Shown: positions 63,269-64,000 of the stretch, in pieces
Position numbering within the stretch: the stretch's first letter is position 1
How the letters are laid out: each line of letters starts with the position of its first letter
Assembly: GCA_031256975.1 (NCBI GenBank)
Contig: JAIRPN010000010.1
Span: forward strand, 1-64,000
Direction: 5' to 3'
Source: Verrucomicrobiales bacterium
Lineage (GTDB): Bacteria > Verrucomicrobiota > Verrucomicrobiia > Methylacidiphilales > JAAUTS01
Length of the DNA stretch: 64,000 bases
Notes under the pieces: generated by a model
What the model was told of the DNA's origin: nothing
Seen by the model: the letters and a program-made list of their open reading frames with translations, nothing else
The model's database searches: none
Position numbers and translations under genes: made by a program

Positions 63269-64000
63269 GCATTCTGGAGCAATTCAAGCTGGATGGCAAA
63301 ACAGCGCTGGTCAGCGGCTGCAAGCGTGGCATTGGCCGGGCGATTGCCGTGGCTTTGGCGGAAGCCGGGGCGGACATTATCGGCGTTAGCGCGACTCTGG
63401 ACGCTAACAGCGAAGTGGCCGGAGAAGTGCGCGCCTTGGGCCGCAAGTTCACGGCTTATGCCTGTGATTTCAGCAACCGCGAGGCGCTGTATTCATTCAT
63501 TGGGCAGCTTAATGCCAATCATCCGGTGATTGATATTTTGGCCAACAACGCCGGGACCATCAAGCGCAAGCCTGCGGCGGAACATGACGATGCGTTGTGG
63601 GATGAGGTGATTGAGACCAATTTGAACGCGCAATTTATTTTGTCGCGAGAAGTGGGCAAGGGGATGCTGCAACGCAAAAACGGCAAGATTATTTTCACCG
63701 CTTCGCTGTTAGCCTTCCAAGGCGGTGTCACGGTGCCCGGTTACGCCGCGAGCAAAGGCGGCGTGGCGCAATTGACCATGGCGTTGTCGAACGAGTGGGC
63801 CGCGCAGGGCGTGCAGGTGAATGCCATCGCGCCCGGCTACATTGGCACCGACAATACGCAAGCCTTGCGCGAGGACGCGGAACGCAGCCGGTCGATTTTG
63901 TCGCGGATTCCGGTGGGACGCTGGGGATCGCCGGATGACCTCAAGGGCGCGGCGGTGTTCCTGGCGTCGGCTGCATCGAATTATGTCACCGGCACGATAT
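63265..64000 (+). CDS. kduD: 2-deoxy-D-gluconate 3-dehydrogenase KduD (3' end outside window)
   Basis: Starts at ATG 63265 within the kduI stop and remains open to the window end (about 245 codons of an expected ~250), so only the tail is missing; it is not in the track as a whole. Short-chain dehydrogenase features: SGCKRGIGRAIAVALA (NAD-binding), NNAGTIKRKPA, catalytic Ser in TASLLAFQGG and YAASKGG (Tyr-x-x-x-Lys), and the KduD-like APGYIGTDNTQALRED. It reduces 2,5-diketo-3-deoxygluconate to 2-keto-3-deoxygluconate, the next step after KduI. Confidence 0.95.
   Translation, partial: MSILEQFKLDGKTALVSGCKRGIGRAIAVALAEAGADIIGVSATLDANSEVAGEVRALGRKFTAYACDFSNREALYSFIGQLNANHPVIDILANNAGTIKRKPAAEHDDALWDEVIETNLNAQFILSREVGKGMLQRKNGKIIFTASLLAFQGGVTVPGYAASKGGVAQLTMALSNEWAAQGVQVNAIAPGYIGTDNTQALREDAERSRSILSRIPVGRWGSPDDLKGAAVFLASAASNYVTGTI

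Larger units (their letters stand above)
58309..63713. repeat. Cluster of GTTAGCG / CGCTAAC heptamers
   Basis: By eye the hexamer GTTAGC or its complement GCTAAC occurs 19 times here (58309, 58330, 58403, 58681, 58922, 59089, 59361, 59488, 60076, 60168, 60237, 60367, 61530, 62605, 62702, 63125, 63385, 63403, 63708), 17 of them extended to GTTAGCG. Both orientations are about equally frequent. They are inside coding sequence, as GTT-AGC, GCT-AAC, xxG-CTA-ACx or xxG-TTA-GCx. Several ATTAGCG variants are also present. See findings. Confidence 0.75.

Overview
The window looks like chromosomal DNA of a Gram-negative, high-GC, anaerobic or microaerobic member of the Verrucomicrobiota (Opitutales-like). 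The evidence is indirect: a giant autotransporter built from autotransporter-associated beta-strand repeats, a PEP-CTERM protein with the same repeats, a group III-type nif cluster with nifI1 and nifI2 between nifH and nifD, and a KduI/KduD uronate pathway. The taxonomic call is an inference from gene content; no rRNA is present.

Layout. (1) 1-19.4 kb: the tail of an unknown gene, then one reading frame of about 6,170 codons for a type V autotransporter whose late passenger carries tandem ~1.77 kb duplications, followed by a small DNA-binding-type protein. (2) 19.9-22.3 kb: a YejM/PbgA-like membrane sulfatase-fold protein between two short, mutually similar ribbon-helix-helix-like genes on the other strand. 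(3) 22.6-37.7 kb: a mobile-element module. It holds a tightly packed type IV secretion operon (pilin, VirB3, VirB4, VirB5, VirB6/TrbL, VirB8, VirB9 and VirB10-like proteins plus lipoproteins and a coiled-coil exported protein), small unknown genes, a C5-cytosine and an N6-adenine DNA methyltransferase, an excisionase-like HTH protein, a HigB/HigA-type toxin-antitoxin pair with a palindromic operator, and a 20-base tRNA/tmRNA 3'-end sequence that looks like an attachment site. No integrase, relaxase, coupling protein or VirB11 is seen, so the element is incomplete here or continues outside the window.

(4) 38.0-52.3 kb: nitrogen fixation. A GAF-AAA+-Fis activator (NifA type) and a GNAT protein precede a sigma-54 promoter, then nifH-nifI1-nifI2-nifD-nifK-ferredoxin-nifE-nifN-cytochrome b-nifB-[2Fe-2S] ferredoxin-mop-nifV-unknown, all on + and mostly overlapping or closely spaced. 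The cytochrome b resembles the diheme SdhC/FrdC membrane anchor but has no flavoprotein or iron-sulfur partner nearby and carries a Cys/His-rich N-terminus. (5) 52.2-56.4 kb, minus strand: DUF2292 protein, outer-membrane porin, modA, modB and a short modC, supplying molybdate to the nitrogenase. (6) 56.8-64.0 kb, plus strand: an IclR-family (KdgR-like) regulator with a palindrome over its promoter, a PEP-CTERM beta-strand-repeat protein, a large secreted GH2 glycosidase with an F5/8C domain, kduI and the start of kduD; this reads as a regulated plant-polysaccharide/uronate catabolic operon.

Most unusual signals: the heptamer GTTAGCG (either strand) occurs about 17 times in 58.3-63.7 kb and only about twice in the preceding 58 kb, in both codon phases that the motif allows; the C5-methyltransferase gene overlaps a second full-length open frame whose translation also resembles a phage-associated protein family; and the cytochrome b sits inside the nif operon.
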